From: Candidatus Thiodiazotropha sp. | GTDB taxonomy: Bacteria; Pseudomonadota; Gammaproteobacteria; Chromatiales; Chromatiaceae | Direction: 5' to 3' | Length of the DNA: 64,000 bases | Assembly: GCA_023838465.1 (NCBI GenBank) | Contig: JAIVEQ010000021.1 | Location: 1 to 64,000 of the forward strand | Shown: piece by piece, positions 56,464-64,000 of the stretch | Layout of the letters: each line of letters opens with the position of its first letter | Numbering within the stretch: position 1 is the stretch's first letter | Position numbers and translations under genes: made by a program | The notes under the pieces: generated by a model | Databases searched by the model: none | The model's input: the letters and a program-made list of their open reading frames with translations, nothing else | Told to the model about the DNA's origin: nothing

Positions 56464-56988
56464 TCATTTTTTCTTCTTACCACCCTTTTGATAGACCTTG
56501 CGTTGAAACAGATCCGTACGCCGACTCACCAGTCGATCGATGAACAGGATACCATCGAGATGATCCACCTCATGCTGCAGGGCACGGGCTTCATACCCTT
56601 CCATCTCATACTCATGGTGCTCACCTTGTGGATCTTGAGTGCGCAATTTAATCCGTTCAGCACGAATGACATTTCCGGTGTAGTCAGGTACTGATAAACA
56701 ACCTTCACGACCTAGTTCGAAACCATCCCATTCAATGATTTCCGGATTCACAAGAATCAGGTGGCCGTGGTTCGGGACCGGTTTTCTGGTCGTGGAACAA
56801 TCGATTATGACTATACGTTGCGATCTCCCAACCTGAGGTGCTGCTATACCTACGGCGGCTGGACCTGCTTGGCGGGTCTCTTCAAGATCAGCTATAAATT
56901 GCTGTAAACCCTCATCAAATTGAGTCACATCCTGTGCGACTTCCTTTAACCTCGGATCTGGTAGCTTTAAAATTTCCAACATGGCCAT
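56464..56988 (-). CDS. def: Peptide deformylase
   Basis: 174 residues; removes formyl groups from new proteins. All three metal-site motifs are present: GIAAPQVG, EGCLSVP and QHEVDHLDGILFIDRL. It ends in a lysine-rich KGGKKKK tail. TTG at 57000 and ATG at 56982 are also possible; 56988 (MAMLEILKLPDPRL) fits family starts best. This is not next to fmt, so it may be a second deformylase gene. It follows the GcvR-like gene by 4 bases. Confidence 0.94.
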   Translation of the reverse strand: MAMLEILKLPDPRLKEVAQDVTQFDEGLQQFIADLEETRQAGPAAVGIAAPQVGRSQRIVIIDCSTTRKPVPNHGHLILVNPEIIEWDGFELGREGCLSVPDYTGNVIRAERIKLRTQDPQGEHHEYEMEGYEARALQHEVDHLDGILFIDRLVSRRTDLFQRKVYQKGGKKKK

Positions 56989-56992
56989 AAGT

Positions 56993-57511
56993 TCAGCCAA
57001 TCAAGGTTTCGATGGGCGATACATGGACATCTATCTCCTCGGACTCAAGTTGTTCCAAGGCCGATTCAAGCACCTCAATATCGACTTCAGCGTAACCCTG
57101 TATGGTCATGATGTAGACCGGCTGTTGCGAGTCTCCCACCACATCAGATGCCAGCTCAAGAATATTGAAGCCACATGCGCTAAGCACCCCTGTCACTCTG
57201 GCAACAATACCGGCCCGATCTGCACCATTGACCCTTACCTGAAAATTGGGCACACGGTGCTGATGCAGTCCGCCATGCATGGGATCGAGATGAAATTTTA
57301 ATTTTAACTGCTCTGCAACCGGAGTAATGATTGATGCCAGTGCCTGTTCGCTCCGGCCTCCATCCACCATCATCATAATGGTGAAATTACCCCCCAGTCG
57401 GATCATGGAAGTCTCACCGAGGGTGCAGCCACCGCGATACAAGGCATCCGTTATCCGAGCAACAATGCCTGGCTGGTCTTCCCCCACCAGGGTCAACATC
57501 TGCCAATTCAT
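56993..57511 (-). CDS. Two-ACT-domain protein, GcvR-like
   Basis: 172 residues made of two ACT domains: TLVGEDQPGIVARITDALYRGGCTLGETSMIRLGGNFTIMM (first) and VRVNGADRAGIVARVTGVLSACGFNILELASDVVG (second). E. coli GcvR, of the same build, represses the glycine cleavage genes by binding GcvA. No gcv genes are nearby, so the regulated target is unknown. It lies just upstream of def, 4 bases apart, probably one transcript. Confidence 0.85.
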   Translation of the reverse strand: MNWQMLTLVGEDQPGIVARITDALYRGGCTLGETSMIRLGGNFTIMMMVDGGRSEQALASIITPVAEQLKLKFHLDPMHGGLHQHRVPNFQVRVNGADRAGIVARVTGVLSACGFNILELASDVVGDSQQPVYIMTIQGYAEVDIEVLESALEQLESEEIDVHVSPIETLIG

Positions 57512-57643
57512 TCTCTCTCCTCACGTTTAAGCAGTAAACATCAGTGCCCAGGGTAAATTACTCACTAGAATTCGTCCAGAAACGAATCCATCTGCCTGGT
57601 AGTGTGACGTTCAATAAAATGTGTGTTTACAGTCGATCGGCAG

Positions 57644-57670
57644 GTAGGGTGCGGCCCTGCCGCACCCTAC
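57644..57670. repeat. Perfect palindromic hairpin, REP-like
   Basis: GTAGGGTGCGG at 57644-57654 and its exact reverse complement at 57660-57670 enclose a 5-base loop. It lies in the 248-bp gap between the GcvR-like gene and pgeF, about 90 bases from the pgeF stop codon. No T-run follows. GTAGGGTGCG-type hairpins resemble REP or terminator-like elements of gammaproteobacteria; I cannot check for further copies. Confidence 0.6.
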
Positions 57671-57759
57671 ATCAGCTTCCAGTACTGCAATGATCCTGAT
57701 AAATAAAGTGTATTCATGAACAGCAGCTATCTATTGAATTTCTCAGCTATTTACACGCT

Positions 57760-58494
57760 CTACTTTTCAAGCCAAATCAATGAGGCCATTCGACCGGTAA
57801 CTCCATCTCGACGATAAGAGTAGAAGAGCGCTTGCTGAGTCACTGTACAATATTCTCCACCTGCAATTGAACCCACACCCGCACGCGCCAAACGTAATCG
57901 TGCCAATGTATAGATATCAGCCAACCAATGGCCGGAACGGTTGGGTGTAAATGCACATTCATCCGCCCGATCACGGTCGAGAAAGGACTGCCGTACTTCG
58001 TCCCCCACCTCAAATGCGGTCGGACCTATTGCTGGCCCTAACCAAACCACTAACTGATCTGCATCCGCTTCAAAACGCTGTAGTGCCTTCTCAATAACAC
58101 CGGCGGCCAATCCCCGCCAACCCGCATGCACAGCACAAACCTCTCTTCCATGCCGGTCTGTGATTAAAAGAGGCAGACAATCTGCCGTTAGCACTGCACA
58201 GACAACGCCAGCACGATCTGTGTAGACAGCGTCAGCCTGGCACCCAACCTGATCTCTATCCGGGCTGGCCACAGAACAGCCATGCACCTGGCTGAGCCAA
58301 AATGGCTCAGTGGGTAGCTGACATTGGATCTGTACACGGTGTCTGTTGCCCGATACGGCTTGTGGATCATCTCCCACATGGTCTGCAAGATTGAGGCTAT
58401 CGAAGGGAGAGGCACTGCAGCCACCTTGACGGGTAGTAACCAACGACCTGACATTTTCCGGTGCGGGCCATTCCGGCAGTAATGTCTCGATCAT
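57760..58494 (-). CDS. pgeF: Laccase-domain protein PgeF (YfiH), purine nucleoside phosphorylase-like
   Basis: 244 residues of the multicopper-oxidase-related YfiH family (now known to act on purine nucleosides and on a peptidoglycan edit step). The metal-binding residues are in FWLSQVHGCSVA, AVLTADCLPLLI and REVCAVHAGWRGLAAGVIEKAL, and C at the end of GGEYCTV. Start overlaps the rluD stop (ATGA). Together with rluD and bamD this is a conserved gene group. Confidence 0.95.
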   Translation of the reverse strand: MIETLLPEWPAPENVRSLVTTRQGGCSASPFDSLNLADHVGDDPQAVSGNRHRVQIQCQLPTEPFWLSQVHGCSVASPDRDQVGCQADAVYTDRAGVVCAVLTADCLPLLITDRHGREVCAVHAGWRGLAAGVIEKALQRFEADADQLVVWLGPAIGPTAFEVGDEVRQSFLDRDRADECAFTPNRSGHWLADIYTLARLRLARAGVGSIAGGEYCTVTQQALFYSYRRDGVTGRMASLIWLEK

Positions 58495-59462
58495 TGTTCT
58501 ACATCCTTCTCTAGCCGCTCCAGTAATTGCTGCATATCAGAGGGCATCTGAGCCTCCCAGGTCAAAGTCTCCCCTGTTTCAGGATGCGTCAGCTCAAGAC
58601 GAGTGGCATGTAAGGCCTGGCGTCTGAACACCTTTAGCGCCTGTTGCAGTTCCTCATTTGCACCAGACGGCAGTTTCAATCGCCCGCCATACAGGGGATC
58701 CCCCAGAAGTGGATGGCGAATGTGGCTCATGTGTACACGAATCTGATGAGTACGACCGGTCTCCAAATTGACTCTGAGCAGGGTGTGGGCTCGGAAACGT
58801 TGAACGACACGATAGTGGGTTATAGCCCTTTTACCCGTGTCTATCACCGCCATACGCAATCGATTCACCGGATGCCGGCCCACGGGTTCATCCACGGTGC
58901 CCCCAGCAATCATCTGGCCTTGTACAATGGCGAGATATTCCCGTTTGACACTACGTGCTTGTAGTTGCTGAACCAGCCTATGTTGAGATTGCAACGTTTT
59001 TGCTACGACGAGCAGACCGCTGGTCTCTTTATCCAGCCTGTGAACGATCCCTGCTCGAGGAACCTGCTTGAGTGGCGGATGGTGGCTGAGCAATCCATTC
59101 AGCAGTGTGCCATCCGGATTTCCAGCAGCAGGGTGCATTACCAATCCTGCCGGTTTATTAACCACCAGCAGCGCATCATCCTCATAAATGAGATCCAGGA
59201 CCATCTCCTGGGCTAGATCATCAACTTCTTCTTGCAGCAAGGGCCTTAAACTCACCGCTTCTCCACCACGAACCTTCTCCTTGGCCTTGCATGGACGTCC
59301 ATCCAGCTCCACCAATCCCTGTTTGATCCAGTGTTGCAAGCGACTGCGTGAAAATTCGGGAAATTGCTCAGCCAGAACCTGATCAAGGCGGCTACCAGCC
59401 CGTTCTTCTGGAATCACCGTTACACGGTGGGGAACTTTGTCTATTAACTCACCATCCGACAT
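58491..59462 (-). CDS. rluD: 23S rRNA pseudouridine synthase RluD
   Basis: 323 residues; makes pseudouridines 1911/1915/1917 in helix 69. N-terminal S4 domain (SRLDQVLAEQFPEFSRSRLQHWIKQGLVELDGRP) and catalytic part with PAGLVMHPAAGNPDGTLLNGLL, IVHRLDKETSGLLVVAKT (catalytic aspartate), GRHPVNRLRMAVI and LETGRTHQIRVHMSHI. The ATG at 59462 (MSDGELIDK) was preferred over an upstream in-frame codon. It is divergent from bamD, a conserved arrangement. Confidence 0.95.
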   Translation of the reverse strand: MSDGELIDKVPHRVTVIPEERAGSRLDQVLAEQFPEFSRSRLQHWIKQGLVELDGRPCKAKEKVRGGEAVSLRPLLQEEVDDLAQEMVLDLIYEDDALLVVNKPAGLVMHPAAGNPDGTLLNGLLSHHPPLKQVPRAGIVHRLDKETSGLLVVAKTLQSQHRLVQQLQARSVKREYLAIVQGQMIAGGTVDEPVGRHPVNRLRMAVIDTGKRAITHYRVVQRFRAHTLLRVNLETGRTHQIRVHMSHIRHPLLGDPLYGGRLKLPSGANEELQQALKVFRRQALHATRLELTHPETGETLTWEAQMPSDMQQLLERLEKDVEQ

Positions 59463-59593
59463 AAATAACCTACTAAGCTGAATCCAACCCATTAATACAG
59501 TAAGTTAGGTTATACCGAAACCTAGTATGGTGTCCTATACTAGCTTTCCTTTATACTTCGCACCAACTCACTACACACTGGTATCGACCGACC

Positions 59594-60373
59594 ATGTCCT
59601 GGAAGCGCCTGATCATCATTCTCACCACCCTACTGCTGGCAGGATGCTCCTTGCCAGATCAGATTGACGTCACCAAGGATTGGAGTGCCAGTCAATTCTA
59701 TTCTGAAGCAAAAACAGCCTTGATGGATGGTCAATATGATGAGGCCATCAAGAACTACAATGGCTTACAAGCGCGCTTTCCATTTGGTCGTTACGCTACC
59801 CAGTCACAACTCGACATAATCTACGCCCACTACAAAAATGGAGAGCCTGACTCAGCCATAGCGGCGGCAGATCGGTTTATAAAATTAAACCCGCAGAGTC
59901 CGTTCGTTGACTATGCCTACTTTATGAAAGGCCTGGCCAACTACAATCGAAATCAAAGCATTTTTACCCGTATCTTGCCAACAGACCCCTCTGAAAGGGA
60001 TGCAGGTGCAGCCCTTGATGCATTTAATGATTTTGCTGAACTTGTGCGTCGATATCCAAACAGTAAATATTCTGCTGATGCGCACCAACGGATGCTCTAC
60101 CTTAGAAACAATCTGGCTAAATACCAGATACATATTGCTAAATATTACATGAGACGCGGTGCCTATCTTGCGGCGGCCAACCGGGCTAATCGTGTTGTGA
60201 CCCATTTTCAACGCACTGATGCAGTACAAGGTGCTTTGGAAATTATGATCGATGCCTATAACAGGCTCGGTATGACTGAACTCGCCGATGATGCAAAGCG
60301 GGTGTTGACGCTCAATCTGACAAATGGTCGCTTGAACACCTTATCCACAGCTGAATCGGAAGATGAGAAGTAG
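59594..60373 (+). CDS. bamD: Outer-membrane assembly lipoprotein BamD
   Basis: 259 residues; essential lipoprotein of the Bam complex that inserts beta-barrels. Lipobox LLLAGCS with lipid-carrying cysteine 18. Five TPR-like repeats follow: YSEAKTALMDGQYDEAIKNYNGLQARFPFG, YAHYKNGEPDSAIAAADRFI, AYFMKGLANYNR and SKYSADAHQRMLYLRNNLAKYQIHIAKYYMRRGAYLAAANRA are diagnostic. Divergent from rluD. Confidence 0.97.
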   Translation: MSWKRLIIILTTLLLAGCSLPDQIDVTKDWSASQFYSEAKTALMDGQYDEAIKNYNGLQARFPFGRYATQSQLDIIYAHYKNGEPDSAIAAADRFIKLNPQSPFVDYAYFMKGLANYNRNQSIFTRILPTDPSERDAGAALDAFNDFAELVRRYPNSKYSADAHQRMLYLRNNLAKYQIHIAKYYMRRGAYLAAANRANRVVTHFQRTDAVQGALEIMIDAYNRLGMTELADDAKRVLTLNLTNGRLNTLSTAESEDEK

Positions 60374-60381
60374 ATGTAGAA

Positions 60382-60420
60382 CCACTACCCCTTATTCAAT
60401 TACTGAGGGGCAAACAGTGG
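60382..60420. terminator. Possible hairpin between bamD and glnB
   Basis: Two-tier inverted repeat in the convergent 60-bp gap: CCACT (60382-60386) with AGTGG (60416-60420), and CCCCT (60388-60392) with AGGGG (60406-60410), loop of 13 bases. No T-run follows, so the role as a terminator is tentative. Confidence 0.35.
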
Positions 60421-60433
60421 AAAGCCAAAAAAA

Positions 60434-61109
<676 letters not shown>

Positions 61110-62714
61110 TTATTTTACCCAGGTCAGTGGGTAACGCCGATCACGTCCATAGGCGCGCCGGGTTATTTTTATCCCTGGGGGGGCCTGGCGACGCTTGTAT
61201 TCATTTCGGTCAACCATACCGATCACCCGCTCCACCGTTGCTTGATCAAAACCTGCCGCCACAATATCCGATAGGCCCTGATCCAATTCCACATAGCGTT
61301 CAAGTATCTCATCCAAGATGGCATAATCGGGTAGGGAGTCAATGTCTTTCTGATCTGGGGCCAGTTCTGCAGAAGGTGGCCTTTCTAACACCCGCTGCGG
61401 AATCACCGGCGATAGGCTATTGCGGTAGTGGCACAGTCGATAGACCAGTGTCTTAGGAACATCCTTGATGGGCGCAAAACCACCTGCCATGTCGCCATAT
61501 AACGTAGCATAACCTACTGACATCTCACTCTTATTCCCTGTTGTCAGCAGAATACGCCCTTTTTTGTTGCTGATTGCCATAAGGATGATGCCGCGACAAC
61601 GTGCTTGGATATTCTCCTCTGTCACATCAACGGGTTTGCCAGCAAATTCATCAGCCAGCATATCGAGAAAGGCATTAAAGGCAGGTTCAATTGAAATTAT
61701 TCTGTATTCCACACCCAATGACTCAGCCTCAGCCACCGCATCCTGATTACTCATATCCGCTGTATAGCGAGACGGCATCATGACCACCTCGACCTGTTCC
61801 GGCCCTAATGCGTCTGATGCCAATGCCAGAGTGAGTGCTGAATCAACACCACCGGAAAGACCAATAATCGCGCCATTGAATCCATTTTTGAGTACATAGT
61901 CACGTACACCGCTTACCAGTGCTTGATAGACCCGCTCCTCCTCAGCCATGAGTGGTGCGATTGTCTGACTGACTGCTAGTCTGCCCTCATCCAGATTCAG
62001 GTCAACACAGGCGGAGAGTTCCGTAAAAAAAGGAAGGCGTTCTACCAGTTGGCCGCTGGCATCAACCACAAATGAACCACCATCGAATACCAGTTCATCC
62101 TGTCCGCCAACCAAATTGGTATAAATGATGGGGAAGTTGTTCTCCCTAGCCCTTATCTGAACCAGCTCCTCCCTCTCTGGTGCCTTACCGATATGAAAGG
62201 GAGAGGCATTGATATTCAGCAGTAATTCAGCACCTGCCGCACGGTTCATAGCGGCAGGTTCCACCTCCCAAATATCCTCACAGACGGTTAGACCGATGCG
62301 AGTACCTTTGAGGTTGAAGGTCACTGCCTCCCTGCCTGGCGAAAAATAGCGTTTTTCATCAAACACACTGTAGTTCGGGAGTCGATGTTTCTCGTATTCT
62401 GCAATAACCTCACAATCGCGCAAGACACCTGCCACATTGTAGAGCTTGCCATCCCGTTGACGAGGATAACCAATAACCAGGTGAATGCCCCGAACCCGTG
62501 TTAGGATACTCGCAACCGCCTCCTCCGCCCGATGAATAAAATGGCTGCGTAACAGCAGATCCTCGGGGGGATAACCGGTAATGGCCAACTCCGGAAAAAC
62601 GATGGCATCCGCCTTTCCGATGACTGACTGAGCTGCATCGATGATTCTCTGGGCGTTACCTTCTATGTCACCAACGAGAAAATTGAATTGAGCGATCTGT
62701 ATTTTGAGATTCAA
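61110..62714 (-). CDS. nadE: Glutamine-dependent NAD+ synthetase
   Basis: 534 residues; last step of NAD synthesis. The N-terminal nitrilase-type glutaminase has E in FPELAITGYPPEDLL, K in AEYEKHRLPNYSVFDEKRYF and catalytic C in GLTVCEDIWE. The C-terminal synthetase has the PP-loop IGLSGGVDSALTLALA, TTGNKSEMSVGYATLYGDMAGGFAPIKDVPK and ends in RREYGRDRRYPL-like residues. The order nadE-glnB is common in gammaproteobacteria. Confidence 0.97.
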   Translation of the reverse strand: MNLKIQIAQFNFLVGDIEGNAQRIIDAAQSVIGKADAIVFPELAITGYPPEDLLLRSHFIHRAEEAVASILTRVRGIHLVIGYPRQRDGKLYNVAGVLRDCEVIAEYEKHRLPNYSVFDEKRYFSPGREAVTFNLKGTRIGLTVCEDIWEVEPAAMNRAAGAELLLNINASPFHIGKAPEREELVQIRARENNFPIIYTNLVGGQDELVFDGGSFVVDASGQLVERLPFFTELSACVDLNLDEGRLAVSQTIAPLMAEEERVYQALVSGVRDYVLKNGFNGAIIGLSGGVDSALTLALASDALGPEQVEVVMMPSRYTADMSNQDAVAEAESLGVEYRIISIEPAFNAFLDMLADEFAGKPVDVTEENIQARCRGIILMAISNKKGRILLTTGNKSEMSVGYATLYGDMAGGFAPIKDVPKTLVYRLCHYRNSLSPVIPQRVLERPPSAELAPDQKDIDSLPDYAILDEILERYVELDQGLSDIVAAGFDQATVERVIGMVDRNEYKRRQAPPGIKITRRAYGRDRRYPLTWVK

Positions 62715-62833
62715 GCGAAAACTCCTGACTGCCTGATAGCTATCGAAGCCTCATTCCAGACCATTGCGTCGAATGTTGCAAGACTCACCCATCACAATTG
62801 ACTCCAATCCATACATCATAAAGAATCAACCAG

Positions 62834-63070
62834 ATGGGATTCAGATATATTTTATTAGGACTGGCAATATGGGGTGTCTACCTCATCGGCCGTCATTTTT
62901 GGCGTCAACGGCTTGAGCAAAGCAGACATTCACAGCAGATCAAATCGGTGGATAGCGTACAGTGTGCCTATTGTGGACTTCATCTACCCAGAGATGAAGC
63001 CGTTAAAGACAAGGAACGATACTACTGCAACAAAGCACATCTGAAAGCAGCCAACGATACTGAATCCTGA
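62834..63070 (+). CDS. PP0621-family small protein with CxxC zinc-ribbon-like motif
   Basis: 78 residues: one N-terminal membrane helix (YILLGLAIWGVYLIG), a basic segment, then CAYCGLHLPRDEAVKDKERYYCNKAHLKA with three cysteines and a histidine, fitting a small metal-binding knuckle. The same kind of gene precedes pilS in Pseudomonas and relatives. Function unknown; it lies 4 bases before pilS and is probably co-transcribed. Confidence 0.85.
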   Translation: MGFRYILLGLAIWGVYLIGRHFWRQRLEQSRHSQQIKSVDSVQCAYCGLHLPRDEAVKDKERYYCNKAHLKAANDTES

Positions 63071-63074
63071 CCGC

Positions 63075-64000
63075 ATGAACAACTGGCTTGATACCCTGGA
63101 AAATAAGGTCGCCACACCCAGCCAAGCCGAAGCTGGGACTGATGACATGCATTGGCGTTCCCTCAGTCTGTTTCTGCTCTATCGAATCACCCTTTCACTC
63201 ACGCTCATGTTCTTTTTCTACTTAGGTGCAGGACCAGCATTTCTTGGCTCGGTGGTTCCTCAACTCTATGCCATTGTGGTCACCCTCTATACAGCATTGG
63301 CCTTTACATCCGCACTTTTTTTTCTTTGGCGCTCACCAAAACCCGAACAGCAAACCTATCTGGCCCTGTTTGTCGATATCACCGCTATCACACTTTTAAT
63401 GCATGCCAGCGGTGGTGTGCAGACAGGCATGGGTATGCTGATCGCTGTTTCCATCATTGCCGGCGCCCTGATTATGGGAGGCCGCGCAGCACTTTTATTT
63501 GCTGCTCTGGCAGCATTGGCAGTGATCGCAGATCAGGTTCATGCTTCATTGAGCAAAGCGGCTATACCCCCGCAATTTATCCAGGCAGGATTTCTTGGTG
63601 CTGTTTTTTTCGCCACCGCGTTGCTAACCCTGGTACTAAGCAGCCGTGTGCGCGCCAGTGAATTACTGGCACAGGAGAGGGCGAAAGAATTGGATCATCT
63701 GGCAAAAATCAATGCCTATGTCATTCAACACATGCGTACCGGCGTGTTGGTGATCGATAGCGCTGGTAAAATAGTTATGATGAACGACCCTGCATGGCAT
63801 CTTCTCAGCATGCCAACTGCCTCAACAGGCAGTCAACTGGCCAAGGCATCACCGGAGCTTGCTCATATGTTGAGGAAACGCCACTCTGGTTCAAAACGAA
63901 AATACAACAACTTCCGCAGTCAGCGACAAGGCCCCGAGCTCAGAGCTCATTTCAACCCACTGGGTAGTAAGGAGCAAGGTGACATACTGATTTTTCTTGA
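63075..64000 (+). CDS. pilS: Sensor histidine kinase PilS (5' part, cut by window end)
   Basis: The first 308 residues are in the window; the kinase core is beyond 64000. A soluble N-terminus (about 1-35) is followed by six hydrophobic segments (about 30-195: SLFLLYRITLSLTLMFFFYLG, LYAIVVTLYTALAFTSALFFLW, ALFVDITAITLLMHASGG and others), then a PAS domain starting AKINAYVIQHMRTGVLVIDSAGKIVMMNDPAWHLL. This is the PilS build: it senses pilin in the membrane and controls pilA with PilR. The preceding PP0621-type gene supports the call. Confidence 0.93.
   Translation, partial: MNNWLDTLENKVATPSQAEAGTDDMHWRSLSLFLLYRITLSLTLMFFFYLGAGPAFLGSVVPQLYAIVVTLYTALAFTSALFFLWRSPKPEQQTYLALFVDITAITLLMHASGGVQTGMGMLIAVSIIAGALIMGGRAALLFAALAALAVIADQVHASLSKAAIPPQFIQAGFLGAVFFATALLTLVLSSRVRASELLAQERAKELDHLAKINAYVIQHMRTGVLVIDSAGKIVMMNDPAWHLLSMPTASTGSQLAKASPELAHMLRKRHSGSKRKYNNFRSQRQGPELRAHFNPLGSKEQGDILIFL

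Noticed and set aside
59525-59546. Inverted repeat CTAGTAT / ATACTAG between rluD and bamD as another copy of the 32.1/56.4 kb repeat
   Set aside because: Only 7 bp and the inner sequence does not match the repeat consensus; more likely part of the divergent promoter region.

Overview
The window is a 64 kb stretch of chromosome from a gammaproteobacterium. The gene orders metG(remnant)-rnfABCDGE, pilG-pilH-pilI-pilJ-chpA, gshB-tonB-yqgE-ruvX-pyrR-pyrB-pyrC', purM-purN, radC-rpmB-rpmG, rluD-pgeF beside bamD, and a PP0621-type gene before pilS are typical of Pseudomonas/Chromatiales-like lineages. The periplasmic rhodanese, the MetY-type sulfhydrylase and the Rnf complex would fit a sulfur-oxidising Chromatiales-type bacterium. 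That placement is an inference from gene content; no rRNA is present.

Layout: (1) 1-3.1 kb is an accessory patch with a type I secretion ABC exporter, inverted-repeat sequence at its 3' end and a frameshifted 3' remnant of metG. (2) 3.1-11.7 kb holds metY, the six-gene Rnf electron-transport operon, rsmE and a pilin-like secreted protein gene broken by an in-frame TAG. (3) 11.7-23.8 kb is the Pil-Chp chemosensory operon for type IV pili, read on the minus strand: pilG, pilH, pilI, pilJ, a 2300-residue ChpA-like kinase with five phosphotransfer domains, a second CheW protein, then zapE. No pilK (CheR) or chpB (CheB) is present. (4) 24.0-25.3 kb is a two-gene cassette of a secreted rhodanese and a small secreted protein of unknown function. 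(5) 25.5-32.0 kb is a tightly overlapping plus-strand operon: gshB, tonB-like, yqgE, ruvX, pyrR, pyrB, pyrC' (metal ligands lost) and pyrK. (6) 32.1-39.1 kb has a beta-barrel protein, a CDP-alcohol phosphatidyltransferase, DUF2066, purM, purN, DUF3108, radC, a MITE-like element with 30-bp perfect terminal inverted repeats, rpmB and rpmG. (7) 39.1-46.8 kb has a hydantoinase A-type protein, a GldA/F/G-like ABC system with a DUF4340-like partner, mutM, ispB and tRNA-Pro(CGG). (8) 46.8-54.3 kb is looser: an AT-rich stretch, a small orphan protein, a VanZ fusion, tex, a GNAT enzyme, a degenerate HD-GYP protein and a MaoC hydratase. (9) 54.3-64 kb holds ugd, plsC, def, a GcvR-like ACT protein, pgeF, rluD, bamD, glnB, nadE, a PP0621-type protein and the 5' part of pilS, which runs off the window.

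Most of the window is conserved housekeeping. The observations that ordinary annotation would miss are: a short palindromic repeat present twice (32.1 and 56.4 kb), one copy of which folds over the plsC translation start; the MITE-like element beside the rpmB promoter; the metG remnant next to the exporter; the amber-interrupted pilin-like gene; and the rhodanese/small-protein pair inserted between pilG and gshB. No CRISPR array, prophage, insertion-sequence transposase or rRNA was seen.
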